From NCBI RefSeq assembly GCF_018617395.1, contig NZ_JACSKC010000002.1:1-64000 (forward strand): 64,000 nt of DNA, read 5' to 3'. This document shows, piece by piece, positions 11,517 through 21,462 of the stretch (the stretch's first letter is position 1; every line of letters begins with the position of its first letter). The stretch is from Exiguobacterium sp. s48. GTDB taxonomy: Bacteria > Bacillota > Bacilli > Exiguobacteriales > Exiguobacteriaceae. The notes beneath the pieces were generated by a model that did no database searches, was not told the origin of the DNA, and was given only the letters and a program-made list of their open reading frames with translations. The translations under genes were made by a program, and so were the position numbers.

Positions 11517-12377
11517 ATGAGCAAAAAGCTAAAATTAGGATTACTCGCTGCCATGACCGCGGTCATTATGTTAATGGCAGGCTGTGTGGATCCGTCTACC
11601 ATTCAGTCCGAACCAATCACGGCTGACACAGAAGGTTTCTGGGCGAAGTACTTTGTATGGCCGCTCGCGTGGCTCTTGAAGGAAGTTGCTTACTTAGTGG
11701 GTGGTCCATGGCAATACGGGATCTCAATCATCATCGCGACAATCATTGTTCGTTTGTTGATTCTTCCGCTCATGATCAAGCAGACGAAGAGTATGGGTGC
11801 GATGCAGGTCTTGCAACCAGAAATGCTGAAGCTTCGTGAGAAGTACAGCTCAAAAGACCAAGAAACACAACGTAAACTCCAGGAAGAGATGATGAAACTT
11901 TATCAAGAGTACCAAATCAACCCGCTCGCTGGTTGCTTGCCAATCTTGATTCAGATGCCGATTCTCTTCGCATTCTATGATGCGATTCGTCGTACACCTG
12001 AGATTTTCGAAGCGAACTTCTTATGGTTCGACCTCGGTGCTCCGGATCCAACATTTGTCTTACCGATCTTAGCGGCAATTTTGACATTCGCACAACAAAA
12101 AATCTCGATGGCGGGTCAAGAACAGAACCCACAATTGAAGATGATGCTCTATATCTTCCCAGTCATGATTTTCATCATGTCGATCAACCTTCCAGCTGCC
12201 CTCTCATTGTACTGGGTAGTCGGTTATATCATCTCGATCATCGTTACGATGGCAATCATGCTCCCGATGCGTGAGAAGATGAAAGTTGCGGCTGAAGCGA
12301 AAATCGCTGCGAAAGAAGCAGAACGTGCAGCGCTTGCCGAAGAAGAGAAGAAAAACAAAAAGAAAAAACGTAAATAA
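11517..12377 (+). CDS. yidC: Membrane protein insertase YidC/SpoIIIJ (lipoprotein form)
   Basis: 286 aa. Inserts proteins into the cytoplasmic membrane, with or without Sec. The N-terminus is a lipoprotein signal with lipobox LMAGC (C23). The conserved core has a pore-lining arginine region ([19 protein letters not shown]), a coiled hairpin rich in K/E, and four more membrane segments ([53 protein letters not shown]). The C-terminal tail is very basic (KKNKKKKRK) and probably contacts ribosomes. In B. subtilis jag/khpB follows; here a terminator and an unrelated gene do. Confidence 0.95.
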   Translation: MSKKLKLGLLAAMTAVIMLMAGCVDPSTIQSEPITADTEGFWAKYFVWPLAWLLKEVAYLVGGPWQYGISIIIATIIVRLLILPLMIKQTKSMGAMQVLQPEMLKLREKYSSKDQETQRKLQEEMMKLYQEYQINPLAGCLPILIQMPILFAFYDAIRRTPEIFEANFLWFDLGAPDPTFVLPILAAILTFAQQKISMAGQEQNPQLKMMLYIFPVMIFIMSINLPAALSLYWVVGYIISIIVTMAIMLPMREKMKVAAEAKIAAKEAERAALAEEEKKNKKKKRK

Positions 12378-12382
12378 TCATG

Positions 12383-12415
12383 AAGCTGGGTGTCTCCTGA
12401 CACTCAGCTTTTTTT
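12383..12415 (+). terminator. Terminator after yidC
   Basis: AAGCTGGGTGTC with CACTCAGCTT forms the stem, loop TCCTGA, followed by seven T. Confidence 0.85.
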
Positions 12416-12478
12416 GTGGGATTGTCTCCTGACGAGAAGGGAATAAAGATAGAAACAAGTATACGGAGGTGTGGAAAA

Positions 12479-13024
12479 ATGGAGGCATTCATTCATCGCC
12501 TGGAGCGTTCGACGTTATGGCAAGCGGTCATTTACTTTGTACTCGGTGTTCTTATTCTGCTATACCCTCGATTTTTCTTTGATGTCATGGTGTATGTCAT
12601 TGCCGGTTATTTGGCCATCATGGGGATTTGGATGATTATTCAAGGGATGCGACAGCGTCAGGGAGGATTGCCACCCGGGTTCTTTATGGGGGTCATTTAT
12701 TTGATCTTAGCGGCAGTCGTTTTCTTCTTCGCTGAAACGTTGGCAAGTCTCTTACCCATCTTAATCGGGGCCCTGTTCTTATTCGGTGGGATCATCCGCC
12801 TGATTCAGGCGCTCGGGTACCGTCAATCGATGGCGGGACGATGGCTTTGGTTTTTGATTGGAAGTCTATTGTGGATCGGGGTCGGCATTCTCATGTTGAC
12901 GAATCCATTCAGTAGCCTGCTCGTCTTATTCCAACTGTTCGGTGGAATCCTCATCGCGATTGCAGTACTTGAGCTGTTCCTCTACTTCGCGATTCGCTCG
13001 ACGAAACGGCAAGCCCGATATTAA
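12479..13024 (+). CDS. HdeD/DUF308-family membrane protein
   Basis: 181 aa, about six hydrophobic segments in pairs, with short polar turns (RQRQGGLPPGF, RQSMAGRWLW). This matches the HdeD/DUF308 family of small integral membrane proteins, whose biochemical role is poorly known (acid stress in E. coli). The ATG at 12479 was preferred over an upstream frame because ACGGAGGTG precedes it and the protein then begins MEAFIHRLERSTLWQ. It stands alone between two terminators. Confidence 0.75.
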   Translation: MEAFIHRLERSTLWQAVIYFVLGVLILLYPRFFFDVMVYVIAGYLAIMGIWMIIQGMRQRQGGLPPGFFMGVIYLILAAVVFFFAETLASLLPILIGALFLFGGIIRLIQALGYRQSMAGRWLWFLIGSLLWIGVGILMLTNPFSSLLVLFQLFGGILIAIAVLELFLYFAIRSTKRQARY

Positions 13025-13025
13025 C

Positions 13026-13056
13026 ACAAGCCGTCCTGTCATAAAGGACGGCTTGT
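13026..13056. terminator. Bidirectional terminator between convergent genes
   Basis: ACAAGCCGTCCT and AGGACGGCTTGT pair perfectly around loop GTCATA. The stop codon of the leftward nucleotidyltransferase gene lies in the loop, so the hairpin overlaps its last codons. Confidence 0.8.
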
Positions 13057-13794
13057 TTCTCGTTGAATCAACTGCTCCATGAACGGTCCGAATACGTTGT
13101 ACCCGGGTAGTGACGCGAAAAAAGATTGTTCTTCCTTGAGTCGCTCCATATAGATATGGGCGGCTTTTTCATGCGAGGCGGGTGTCAATTGATCGTAAAA
13201 ATCATATAAGTCGATGGCTTGTCGCTGCGCCACATCCTTTAAACCGAGGGATGCCCGGTCCGGTGTATGGTGAGCGGCTAACACATACGCAAAATGGAAC
13301 ATTCCTTGTCGGAGCATTTCGATCGCCCAAATCGAATTGTCTCGATTCCGTGATTTTGTATATTGGAAAAAGAACCAAACGGCATCGAATGCATGATCAC
13401 TGGTTGTCGCTTCGTCTAATTGTAGGGAAGTGGCATGACGAGCCAGCCGCTGTTCCGGATCGTAAAGCACATGAATCGAGTCTTGATGATTCAACGTATT
13501 TTCCGTAACCGTGAACAGGTCGAGGTGAAGGAAATCATCAAAGACGGCGATGAGTTGTGGCGCGACGATATAAATCTCGTCTTTTAACAGAATCGGACGA
13601 TAGGCGGTTAAATATTCGAGGCGTCTGGATAGAAAGGAGTCCTCTTCATCGGGGTGCACCATGACATAGAGGTCGATATCTGAATGTTCATCGGCTTCTC
13701 CCCGACCGAATGAGCCCTTCATAAAAATCGCTTGAACCGCTTCATCGTGCTTTAATCGCTCGGTGATGATTTGGATTGCGTCTTGCTGCTTCAT
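13039..13794 (-). CDS. Nucleotidyltransferase-fold protein
   Basis: About 251 aa. The N-terminal domain carries the polymerase-beta-type nucleotidyltransferase signature GSFGRGEADEHSDIDLYVMV (residues about 25-45), with the two metal-binding Asp in DID. The rest is helical and resembles the helper domain of aminoglycoside-nucleotidyltransferase-like proteins. The start at 13794 (MKQQDAIQIITERL) is behind GGAGAGAGG, and 29 more upstream residues are judged non-coding. Substrate unknown. It occupies the place between yidC and mnmE where jag is found in Bacillus. Confidence 0.7.
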   Translation of the reverse strand: MKQQDAIQIITERLKHDEAVQAIFMKGSFGRGEADEHSDIDLYVMVHPDEEDSFLSRRLEYLTAYRPILLKDEIYIVAPQLIAVFDDFLHLDLFTVTENTLNHQDSIHVLYDPEQRLARHATSLQLDEATTSDHAFDAVWFFFQYTKSRNRDNSIWAIEMLRQGMFHFAYVLAAHHTPDRASLGLKDVAQRQAIDLYDFYDQLTPASHEKAAHIYMERLKEEQSFFASLPGYNVFGPFMEQLIQRETSRPL

Positions 13795-13965
13795 ATAGAT
13801 TGCCCTCTCTCCTATGTAAATATATTCCTTTATTGTACGAAAACGATGAGTCGAATGGCAATGACTTGATCGATGGGCCAACTCTTTCGTTCAAGTCGAA
13901 TATCGTGTATAGTAGGTTCGTTATGCATATGATAGAAGAAGATGTTTAGGTTTGGAGGGAGAAAG

Positions 13966-15345
13966 ATGCTAGAGTTTGACACGATTACAGCGATTTCGAC
14001 ACCGATGGGAGAAGGTGCCATCGGGATCGTTCGGTTATCAGGCGATTTGGCGGTCGAAACAGTGAGCAATGTGTTTACTGGAAAAGACTTAACTAAAGTC
14101 GATTCACATACCATTCATTATGGAACATTAACACGTCCGGATACGGGCGAGGTAGTAGACGAGGTCATGGTCAGTATTATGCGAGCGCCAAAGACGTTCA
14201 CACGAGAAGACGTCGTCGAAATCAATTGTCACGGGGGCGTCGTAGCGGTCAATCGTGTCCTTGAGCTCATTCTCGACCAACCCGACATCCGTCTTGCAGA
14301 ACCGGGCGAGTTTACAAAACGCGCCTTTTTGAACGGACGTATCGATTTATCGCAAGCGGAAGCGGTCATGGATCTCATTCGGGCGAAGACGGATCGAGCG
14401 ATGAACGTCGCGATGTCCCAAATGGAAGGACGCTTGTCACGACTTGTTCGCGAGTTACGTCAACAATTGCTCGAGACGATTGCGGCAGTCGAGGTCAATA
14501 TCGACTATCCGGAGTATGACGCGGAAGAGATGACCCAGGCCATTGTCGAAGAGAAGGCGGGCGAAGTCAAACGTGTCCTCGAGCAGTTACTCGAAACGGC
14601 GAGACAAGGGAAAATCTTACGCGAGGGTTTGGCCACGGCGATTATCGGGCGACCGAACGTTGGGAAATCCTCATTAATGAATACGCTCGTTCAAGAGACG
14701 AAAGCGATTGTCACGGAAATTGCCGGGACGACACGTGACACGATTGAAGAATACGTCAACGTGAAAGGTGTCCCGCTCAAACTGATCGATACGGCAGGGA
14801 TTCGAGAAACGGAAGATATCGTGGAACGAATCGGTGTGGAAAAGTCGAGAAAGGCTTTAGGAGCGGCAGATTTGGTCCTTCTCGTCTTAAACGGACATGA
14901 AGGATTAACAATCGAGGATGAGGCATTGTTCGAAGCGGTCAAAGATATGAACGCGATCATCATCATCAATAAGACGGACTTGCCACAAAACATGGATTCT
15001 TCTAAGCTAGAGAAACTAGCGGCAGGACGTCCGATTGTGGCGACATCGCTCTTATTAGATGAGGGGATTGATGCCCTTGAGGCGGCGATCTCAAATCTCT
15101 TCTTCGCAAAAGGTGTCGAGTCGCAGGATATGACATATATCTCAAATGCTCGACACATTCAGTTAATCAAACGAACGATTGGTCAAATTGATGAGGCGCT
15201 CGATAGTGCCGTCATGAATATGCCGATTGATATGGTCCAAATCGATTTACGTCGAGCGTGGGATACGCTTGGTGAAATCAATGGAGATACCGTACAAGAG
15301 AGCTTGATTGATCAGCTCTTTTCACAGTTTTGTCTTGGGAAATAA
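13966..15345 (+). CDS. mnmE: tRNA modification GTPase MnmE
   Basis: 459 aa. With MnmG it adds an aminomethyl-type group to U34 of certain tRNAs. An N-terminal folate-binding domain ([26 protein letters not shown]) precedes a helical domain that contains the G domain: G1 [10 protein letters not shown]2/G3 [11 protein letters not shown]4 NKTD. It ends in the required FCLGK, the functional cysteine near the C-terminus. The ATG at 13966 follows GGAGGGA. It lies 16 bp before mnmG, forming the mnmE-mnmG-rsmG unit. Confidence 0.97.
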   Translation: MLEFDTITAISTPMGEGAIGIVRLSGDLAVETVSNVFTGKDLTKVDSHTIHYGTLTRPDTGEVVDEVMVSIMRAPKTFTREDVVEINCHGGVVAVNRVLELILDQPDIRLAEPGEFTKRAFLNGRIDLSQAEAVMDLIRAKTDRAMNVAMSQMEGRLSRLVRELRQQLLETIAAVEVNIDYPEYDAEEMTQAIVEEKAGEVKRVLEQLLETARQGKILREGLATAIIGRPNVGKSSLMNTLVQETKAIVTEIAGTTRDTIEEYVNVKGVPLKLIDTAGIRETEDIVERIGVEKSRKALGAADLVLLVLNGHEGLTIEDEALFEAVKDMNAIIIINKTDLPQNMDSSKLEKLAAGRPIVATSLLLDEGIDALEAAISNLFFAKGVESQDMTYISNARHIQLIKRTIGQIDEALDSAVMNMPIDMVQIDLRRAWDTLGEINGDTVQESLIDQLFSQFCLGK

Positions 15346-15361
15346 TAAGGAGGAACCAATA

Positions 15362-17248
15362 ATGGCTTATACAGCAGGCGAGTTTGACGTAATCGTCATT
15401 GGCGCTGGGCATGCAGGAATTGAAGCGGCACTCGCATCGGCGCGAATGGGCGCGAAAACAGCGATGCTCACAATGAACCCGGACATGGTCGGATTCATGT
15501 ACTGTAACCCGTCAATCGGGGGACCGGCGAAAGGAATCGTCGTACGTGAAATCGATGCACTCGGTGGCGAGATGGGTCGTGCGATTGACGCGACATACAT
15601 CCAAATGAAGATGCTCAACACATCGAAAGGTCCGGCGGTACGTGCATTACGTGCACAAGCGGACAAATTCCAATACCAAAATCACATGAAGAAAGTGCTA
15701 GAGGACGAACCGAATCTACTGCTTCGTCAGGCGCTAGTCGAACGTTTGTTGATTGAGGACGGAGAAGTACGTGGCGTGGTAACGAACACAGGTTCAGAAT
15801 ATCGCGCGAAAGCGGTCATCGTCACGACGGGAACGTTCATGCGCGGTCAAATCATCATTGGTGAATTGGCATATGAAAGTGGCCCAAACAACCAAATGCC
15901 ATCAGTCGAGCTTTCAAAACATTTAGAAGAACTTGGTCTCGACTTAGTTCGATTCAAAACAGGAACACCGCCACGAATCGATGGGAAGACGATCGATTAC
16001 TCGAAGACGGAGATTCAACCAGGAGACGAGAATCCATCATTCTTCTCGTACACGTCGACGGACTTGAATCCGATTGAACAAATCCCATGCTGGCTCACGT
16101 ACACGAGTGAGCGCACGCACCAATTGATTGATGAGAACTTACACCGTTCACCGATGTACTCGGGTGCGATTAAAGGAACGGGACCACGTTATTGCCCATC
16201 GATTGAAGATAAGGTCGTTCGCTTTAATGATAAACCGCGTCACCAAATCTTCTTAGAGCCAGAAGGTCGCGACACAGAAGAAGTATACGTTCAAGGATTC
16301 TCGACGAGTATGCCAGAAGATGTTCAACATCAGATGCTTCGCACGATTCCAGGTCTTGAAAACTCAGAGATGATGCGTCCAGGTTATGCGATCGAGTATG
16401 ACGCGGTCGTACCGACGCAACTTTGGCCGACGCTTGAAACAAAGGCGGTTCCAGGCCTCTTCACGGCAGGTCAAATCAATGGGACGAGCGGCTATGAAGA
16501 AGCTGCGGGCCAAGGGATCATGGCGGGAATCAACGCTGCATGCAAAGTGCTCGGAAAAGATCCGGTCATCTTAGATCGATCACAAGCCTACATTGGCGTC
16601 TTGATCGATGACCTCGTTACAAAAGGGACGAACGAACCGTATCGTCTTCTCACGTCGCGTGCCGAATACCGTCTCTTGTTGCGTCATGATAACGCAGATT
16701 TGCGACTCAGCGATATCGGATATGAGATTGGCTTGCTCTCAGAAGATCGTCACGCTCACCTCAACGAGAAGCGTGTAGCGATTGAAACAGAAGTGAAACG
16801 CCTCGCCTCATTGGTTGTAAAACCGACACCTGAAGTCAATGCGATGCTCGAATCGGTCGGTGCACATCCCCTCAAAGAAGCGACACATGCCAACATCTTG
16901 TTGAAACGTCCGGAAGTATCCTATGAAGCGCTCATGACAGTCGTTCCGTCAACGGAAGAATTGTCGTTTGAAGTGAAAGAACAAGTCGAGATTCAAGTGA
17001 AGTATGAAGGCTATATTTCAAAACAACTTGAACAAGTCGAGAAGATGCGTCGCATGGAAGAAAAACGAATCCCAGAGAACTTGGATTACGATGCGATCGG
17101 TGGTCTCGCGACAGAAGCGAAACAAAAACTAAAACAAGTTCGTCCACTTTCGATCGGACAGGCGTCCCGTATTTCGGGCGTAAACCCAGCAGACGTGTCA
17201 ATTTTGCTCGTCTATATCGAACAAGGACAATATGCGACGGTGGAGTGA
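15362..17248 (+). CDS. mnmG: tRNA uridine-5-carboxymethylaminomethyl synthesis enzyme MnmG
   Basis: About 628 aa, standard length. FAD-dependent partner of MnmE. The dinucleotide-binding motif is [19 protein letters not shown]. The first GidA signature is [11 protein letters not shown] and the second is [18 protein letters not shown]. The start at 15362 has AAGGAGG upstream; the frame opens earlier, inside mnmE. It overlaps nothing and is followed within 4 bp by rsmG. Confidence 0.97.
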   Translation: MAYTAGEFDVIVIGAGHAGIEAALASARMGAKTAMLTMNPDMVGFMYCNPSIGGPAKGIVVREIDALGGEMGRAIDATYIQMKMLNTSKGPAVRALRAQADKFQYQNHMKKVLEDEPNLLLRQALVERLLIEDGEVRGVVTNTGSEYRAKAVIVTTGTFMRGQIIIGELAYESGPNNQMPSVELSKHLEELGLDLVRFKTGTPPRIDGKTIDYSKTEIQPGDENPSFFSYTSTDLNPIEQIPCWLTYTSERTHQLIDENLHRSPMYSGAIKGTGPRYCPSIEDKVVRFNDKPRHQIFLEPEGRDTEEVYVQGFSTSMPEDVQHQMLRTIPGLENSEMMRPGYAIEYDAVVPTQLWPTLETKAVPGLFTAGQINGTSGYEEAAGQGIMAGINAACKVLGKDPVILDRSQAYIGVLIDDLVTKGTNEPYRLLTSRAEYRLLLRHDNADLRLSDIGYEIGLLSEDRHAHLNEKRVAIETEVKRLASLVVKPTPEVNAMLESVGAHPLKEATHANILLKRPEVSYEALMTVVPSTEELSFEVKEQVEIQVKYEGYISKQLEQVEKMRRMEEKRIPENLDYDAIGGLATEAKQKLKQVRPLSIGQASRISGVNPADVSILLVYIEQGQYATVE

Positions 17249-17252
17249 AACG

Positions 17253-17969
17253 ATGAACGAATCTCAATTTATTGAAGCGTTACGAGCGGAAGGGTTTGAG
17301 CTGAACGAGACACAACTCGCTCAGTTCAAGCGTTACTTCGAAATGCTCGTCGAATGGAACGAGAAAATGAACTTAACGGCAATCACGGACCGAGAGGAAG
17401 TGTATTTGAAGCACTTCTATGATTCACTCAGCGCGGCGTTTCACTTTGACTTCACGAAAGTCGAAACGGTATGTGATGTCGGAGCAGGGGCAGGATTCCC
17501 GAGTCTTCCGCTTAAAATTTTATTCCCACACTTACACGTCACAATCATCGATTCGTTAAACAAACGCATCACCTTCTTGAACGAGTTGGCGCTTGCCCTC
17601 GGGCTCGAAGGTGTCGCGTTCCATCATGGCCGTGCCGAAGAGTTTGGAAAAAATAAAAAGTTCCGTGAGCAATTTGACGTCGTCACAGCACGTGCAGTGG
17701 CACGCATGACCGTCTTGGCGGAGTACTGTTTACCACTCGCGAAAGTGGGCGGGAACTTCGTTGCGCTGAAAGCAGCGAAGGTGTCTGACGAGATGGCAGA
17801 TGCGAAAAACGCCTTAGCCGTTCTAGGTGGGAAAGAAAAAGCGACACACCAGTTCCTATTGCCAGGAGAGATGAGTGAGCGTAATATCGTAGTTGTAGAT
17901 AAACTACGAAAAACGCCCGGGAAATATCCGCGTAAAGCGGGAACACCGGCGAAAGAGCCACTTATCTGA
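17253..17969 (+). CDS. rsmG: 16S rRNA m7G527 methyltransferase RsmG
   Basis: About 238 aa. Methylates N7 of G527 (E. coli numbering) in 16S rRNA using S-adenosylmethionine. The SAM-binding motif is [17 protein letters not shown], followed by [14 protein letters not shown] and VTARAVARM. Start chosen at [10 protein letters not shown] with GGTGGAG upstream. Last gene of the mnmE-mnmG-rsmG unit; a parS site and terminator follow its stop. Confidence 0.96.
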   Translation: MNESQFIEALRAEGFELNETQLAQFKRYFEMLVEWNEKMNLTAITDREEVYLKHFYDSLSAAFHFDFTKVETVCDVGAGAGFPSLPLKILFPHLHVTIIDSLNKRITFLNELALALGLEGVAFHHGRAEEFGKNKKFREQFDVVTARAVARMTVLAEYCLPLAKVGGNFVALKAAKVSDEMADAKNALAVLGGKEKATHQFLLPGEMSERNIVVVDKLRKTPGKYPRKAGTPAKEPLI

Positions 17970-17975
17970 TGATGT

Positions 17976-17991
17976 CGTTTCACGTGAAACA
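17976..17991. promoter_or_regulatory. parS site (15 of 16 match)
   Basis: CGTTTCACGTGAAACA differs from the consensus only at the first base. It lies 6 bp after the rsmG stop, next to the noc-parB genes, as in other Bacillales. Confidence 0.88.
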
Positions 17992-17993
17992 AA

Positions 17994-18028
17994 AGCAGAT
18001 TCCAGTGGTGGAGTCTGCTTATTTTTTT
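17994..18028 (+). terminator. Terminator after rsmG
   Basis: AGCAGATTCCA pairs with TGGAGTCTGCT (11 bp with one wobble), followed by a T-rich run. It separates rsmG from noc. Confidence 0.85.
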
Positions 18029-18048
18029 ACATAAAGGGGTGCCCGACG

Positions 18049-18933
18049 TTGAAGAATAGATTTGCGAAATTGTTCGGTGTGAATCGAAAAGACGAAGTTG
18101 CCGTGACGCATATTGCGGAAGTTCGAGCGGATGATACGGTGCAGGAACTCGCGTTGTCACGGTTGCGTCCAAACCGTTACCAACCGCGTAAAGTGTTCGA
18201 ACCGGCAAAAATTGAAGAACTGGCAACGACGATTTCGGAACATGGACTGCTTCAACCAATCGTGGTTCGAAAGGCAGATGGGGACTGCTATGAAATCATT
18301 GCTGGCGAACGACGTTTCCGAGCAGTAAAATCACTTGGTTGGTCAGCGATTCCAGCAATCGTTCGCGATATGGACGATGATACAACAGCCGCGCTCGCCT
18401 TGATCGAAAACTTGCAACGTGAACAGTTAAGTCCAATCGAAGAGGCGGAAGCATACGATCGTTTACTCGCTCTGAACGGATTGACGCAAGATGCACTCGC
18501 GAAAAGTCTGGGGAAAAGTCAGTCGACGATTGCGAATAAATTGCGTTTGTTAAAATTGCCGGAAGATGTGAAGCAGTCGCTTCGCGATCGGCGGATCAAT
18601 GAACGGCATGCCCGTGCGTTGTTACCGCTAAAGGAAGAAGGATTACAACTCCAAGTACTCGCAGAAGTGTTGGAACAGGACTTCAACGTCAAAGAGACGG
18701 AAGAACGCGTCGCCTTTTTAACAACACCAATTGAAGAAGAGAAGCGAAAGCCGAAAAAGCAACGTCGTCGAACGAAAAGTTTTGCGCGCGATACACGAAT
18801 CGCCATCAACACGATTCGTGACTCAATCGATTTGATTGGGAAAACAGGGATTGATGTCCAAACTGAAGAAGTAGACGAAGAGGAATTTGTTGAAATTCGA
18901 ATTCGCATCCCGAAAGCGCGGCCTCAAAAATGA
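18049..18933 (+). CDS. noc: Nucleoid occlusion protein Noc
   Basis: 294 aa, TTG start with AAAGGGG upstream. ParB-family CTP-dependent clamp that binds Noc boxes and the membrane to keep division away from the nucleoid. The N-terminal MKNRFAKLFGVNRKD segment matches the amphipathic membrane-binding helix. The ParB CTP motif is IIAGERRFRAVKSLG, and the helix-turn-helix is LTQDALAKSLGKSQSTIANKLRLL. It is distinguished from Spo0J by that N-terminus and by its position after rsmG. The next gene, 36 bp away, is parB; soj is absent. Confidence 0.92.
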   Translation: MKNRFAKLFGVNRKDEVAVTHIAEVRADDTVQELALSRLRPNRYQPRKVFEPAKIEELATTISEHGLLQPIVVRKADGDCYEIIAGERRFRAVKSLGWSAIPAIVRDMDDDTTAALALIENLQREQLSPIEEAEAYDRLLALNGLTQDALAKSLGKSQSTIANKLRLLKLPEDVKQSLRDRRINERHARALLPLKEEGLQLQVLAEVLEQDFNVKETEERVAFLTTPIEEEKRKPKKQRRRTKSFARDTRIAINTIRDSIDLIGKTGIDVQTEEVDEEEFVEIRIRIPKARPQK

Positions 18934-18969
18934 GTCCGTGCTTTTTCATACGATGAAGGAGGTTTGTAG

Positions 18970-19752
18970 ATGGAACGATTAGCCTTAAAATTCATTCGCC
19001 CAAACCCGAATCAGCCCCGGAAACAATTTGAGGTGGAAAAACTAGAAGAGTTGCGTCAATCCATCGAGCGATATGGTGTGTTGCAACCAATCGTCGTTCG
19101 AAAAGCGACGGGGTATTATGAAATCATTGCTGGGGAACGACGTTTTCAAGCAGCGAAGCTCGCGGGGAAAGAAGACATTCCTGCACTCGTCGTCACGGCG
19201 GACTCCGATCGTGTCATGGAGTTGGCATTGATTGAAAACATTCAGCGGGCGGACTTGAACGCCATTGAAGAGGCCGTTGCCTATGAACAGTTGATGCAGA
19301 CGTTAGGTCTGACCCAACAACAGTTGGCCGATCGTGTCGGAAAGAGCCGGAGTCACGTGACAAACAGCCTACGCCTGCTCCGGTTGCCGAGTGCCGTCCA
19401 ACATGCGGTCATGGTCGGAGATTTGACGATGGGCCATGCGCGTGCCATCACCGGCATGAAATCAGAACAAGCGATGGAACAGATTGCGAAACGAGTCATT
19501 GCCGAGCATTGGACGGTTCGTCGCCTCGAGCGATATTTACAAAAAGAGCGCACAGAAAAAAAGACGCTGAAGCAATCGAACGCCGATATCGAAGCGGTCG
19601 AAGCGGTGCTCGCAGAGCGTCTTCAAATGGATGTGTCGATTCGTCCACGCCGAAAAGGTGGTGTGTTAGAGCTCAAGTATTTTTCCCAAGATGATTTGGA
19701 ACAATTGTTGACGTTACTTTCTCCTCAGGATTTTGATTCGTTCCGTGACTGA
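18970..19752 (+). CDS. parB: Chromosome partitioning protein ParB/Spo0J
   Basis: 260 aa. Binds parS, hydrolyses CTP and recruits condensin to the origin. Domains: N-terminal CTP-binding (LALKFIRPNPNQPRKQFE; IIAGERRFQAAKLAGK), central helix-turn-helix (LTQQQLADRVGKSRSHVTNSLRLL) and C-terminal dimerisation domain. It starts behind GGAGG. No ParA/Soj gene is present between noc and parB or anywhere in the window. The last 28 bp are overlapped antisense by yyaC. Confidence 0.94.
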   Translation: MERLALKFIRPNPNQPRKQFEVEKLEELRQSIERYGVLQPIVVRKATGYYEIIAGERRFQAAKLAGKEDIPALVVTADSDRVMELALIENIQRADLNAIEEAVAYEQLMQTLGLTQQQLADRVGKSRSHVTNSLRLLRLPSAVQHAVMVGDLTMGHARAITGMKSEQAMEQIAKRVIAEHWTVRRLERYLQKERTEKKTLKQSNADIEAVEAVLAERLQMDVSIRPRRKGGVLELKYFSQDDLEQLLTLLSPQDFDSFRD

Positions 19753-20360
19753 CGAAGTCGAGTGATGGCGGTCTCTTCGTGATGAAGGCGCCCAATTCGT
19801 GCATCAAAATCAACAAATCCATCGGTGATGAAACGAGCGAGTTCGTACACGAGATGGAGTCGCGTATTCTGTAGAATCATCATTTCCATGAATCCGCTCA
19901 CGTTCACGACGGCTTTAATGTTGTAAGCACCGACTGCCGGAAGTTCTTTTTGAACACCCGCACCCGGAGCAAGTGGTCCTTCAGAGAAGAAGACGTACCC
20001 GACGCTCGATAAACGTCCGAGGCAAGCATCAATGGCAATGATGAGTGGTTGATGGAAACGTGTTTGAATCTCATGAAGTGTTTCGACCAAATTGAGCGCG
20101 TGAACCGGTTTGGTTAGCGTGCCATATACATGTAGATTCCGAATGTGACGTTCTTCTAAAAATGTCCCGACGAGGGGACCGAGTGAGTCACCGGTCGAGC
20201 GGTCCGAACCGATGCAAACAAGGACGATGGGGCGATGTGTTTCATTGACCAACTGCTCATGAAGTTGGTCCGCAAGCAATCTGGATCCACTCCGCTCAGT
20301 GTGTTCAATGAAGAAAGAGTATGGTTTATGAGGTTTTAAGCGAAACGGCATGAATCTCAT
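19725..20360 (-). CDS. yyaC: YyaC-like protein (DUF1256)
   Basis: 211 aa. Resembles YyaC, a relative of the germination protease GPR, known from sporulation in Bacillus: it has VLVCIGSDRSTGDSLGPLVGTFLEE, YGTLTKPVHALNL and IAIDACLGR, with the family's Asp residues retained. Its place next to spo0J is the same as in B. subtilis. Its presence in a probable non-sporulator suggests another role or a relic that is still intact. It is convergent with parB and overlaps it by 28 bp. Confidence 0.85.
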   Translation of the reverse strand: MRFMPFRLKPHKPYSFFIEHTERSGSRLLADQLHEQLVNETHRPIVLVCIGSDRSTGDSLGPLVGTFLEERHIRNLHVYGTLTKPVHALNLVETLHEIQTRFHQPLIIAIDACLGRLSSVGYVFFSEGPLAPGAGVQKELPAVGAYNIKAVVNVSGFMEMMILQNTRLHLVYELARFITDGFVDFDARIGRLHHEETAITRLRQSRNESKS

Positions 20361-20520
20361 CCTCTCTTCTAAGCTGCCTATTCCTAGTTGCAGTGGGGGA
20401 TTGATCTCGTATTAACCCTTTCCCAAAAGTGGAAAATTTCTAACTTCCGAATGCAGCGTTTGAGAAAAGTCGTGAAATATGTTTTGATGATTTAGAATCT
20501 ACGACTTTTGAGGTGAAAAG

Positions 20521-21462
20521 ATGGCTTCGCAAAATACAGAAAAAGATTTAAGCACGGTTGCGGATGAAACAATCGATAGTGTAAACCAATTCGTCGAGTA
20601 CTTTAAAGATACCGATATGTGGATTGGTTTAGGGATCAAGCTCGCCGGTGTGGCGCTCATCATCCTTGGTTTATATATCGCGACACGCATTTTGACGACG
20701 ATGGTCGAACGCGTGTTTACGCTCCGTAAAATAAAAGAGCATGATATCGTCGCCCAGCGACAGAATGAAACGTTATTAAAACTGGCACAAAACACAATCC
20801 GTTATGTGATCGGGTTGATTATGGTTTTGACGGTTCTTGGACAATTCGGTGTAAATATCGCCGGTTTAATCGCATCGGCCGGGGTAGCAGGTCTTGCCAT
20901 CTCCTTCGGTGCACAAAGTTTAGTGAAGGACGTCATTACAGGTGCGTTCATCATCTTTGAAAATCAGTATAAAAATGGGGATTACGTCAGTTTGAATCAG
21001 CAAGTCGAAGGGGTCGTCATCGAAGTTGGAATTCGGACGACGAAACTTAAAGGACTGAACGGACAGATTTCAATCATTCCGAACGGACAAATCATGCAAG
21101 TGACAAACTACTCACTTGAAAACAGTGTAGCGGTCGTCGATGTCGGTGTCGCATATGAAGAGGATATGGAGCACGTCGAGACGGCAATCAAAGAGATTGC
21201 GAAAGAAGTCGAAGCGAAGTATCACGACCTCTTCATCGAACCGATTACCCTTGCTGGTGTACAGTCACTTGGAGCTTCAGAAGTCGTCTATCGTTTGATG
21301 GCAGAAGTCCCACCGACGCAACACTTTGCTGCCGGACGCATTCTGCACAAAGAATTGAAAGCAGGATTCGACCAACGTGGCATTGAAATTCCGTACCCAC
21401 GGACGGTCATGTTGCCACCATCCCCGACTCCTAAAGGAGGAGAAGCAGAAAATGCACAGTAA
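20521..21462 (+). CDS. Mechanosensitive ion channel, MscS family
   Basis: 313 aa. Small-conductance mechanosensitive channel that releases solutes on hypo-osmotic shock. Two N-terminal transmembrane segments (IGLGIKLAGVALIILGLYIA; NTIRYVIGLIMVLTVLGQFG) are followed by the pore helix TM3 with alternating Gly/Ala (AGLIASAGVAGLAISFGAQSL) and VKDVITGAFIIFENQY, then the cytoplasmic beta and alpha/beta domains (PNGQIMQVTNYS). It is followed with an 11-bp overlap by a small DUF951 gene. Confidence 0.92.
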   Translation: MASQNTEKDLSTVADETIDSVNQFVEYFKDTDMWIGLGIKLAGVALIILGLYIATRILTTMVERVFTLRKIKEHDIVAQRQNETLLKLAQNTIRYVIGLIMVLTVLGQFGVNIAGLIASAGVAGLAISFGAQSLVKDVITGAFIIFENQYKNGDYVSLNQQVEGVVIEVGIRTTKLKGLNGQISIIPNGQIMQVTNYSLENSVAVVDVGVAYEEDMEHVETAIKEIAKEVEAKYHDLFIEPITLAGVQSLGASEVVYRLMAEVPPTQHFAAGRILHKELKAGFDQRGIEIPYPRTVMLPPSPTPKGGEAENAQ

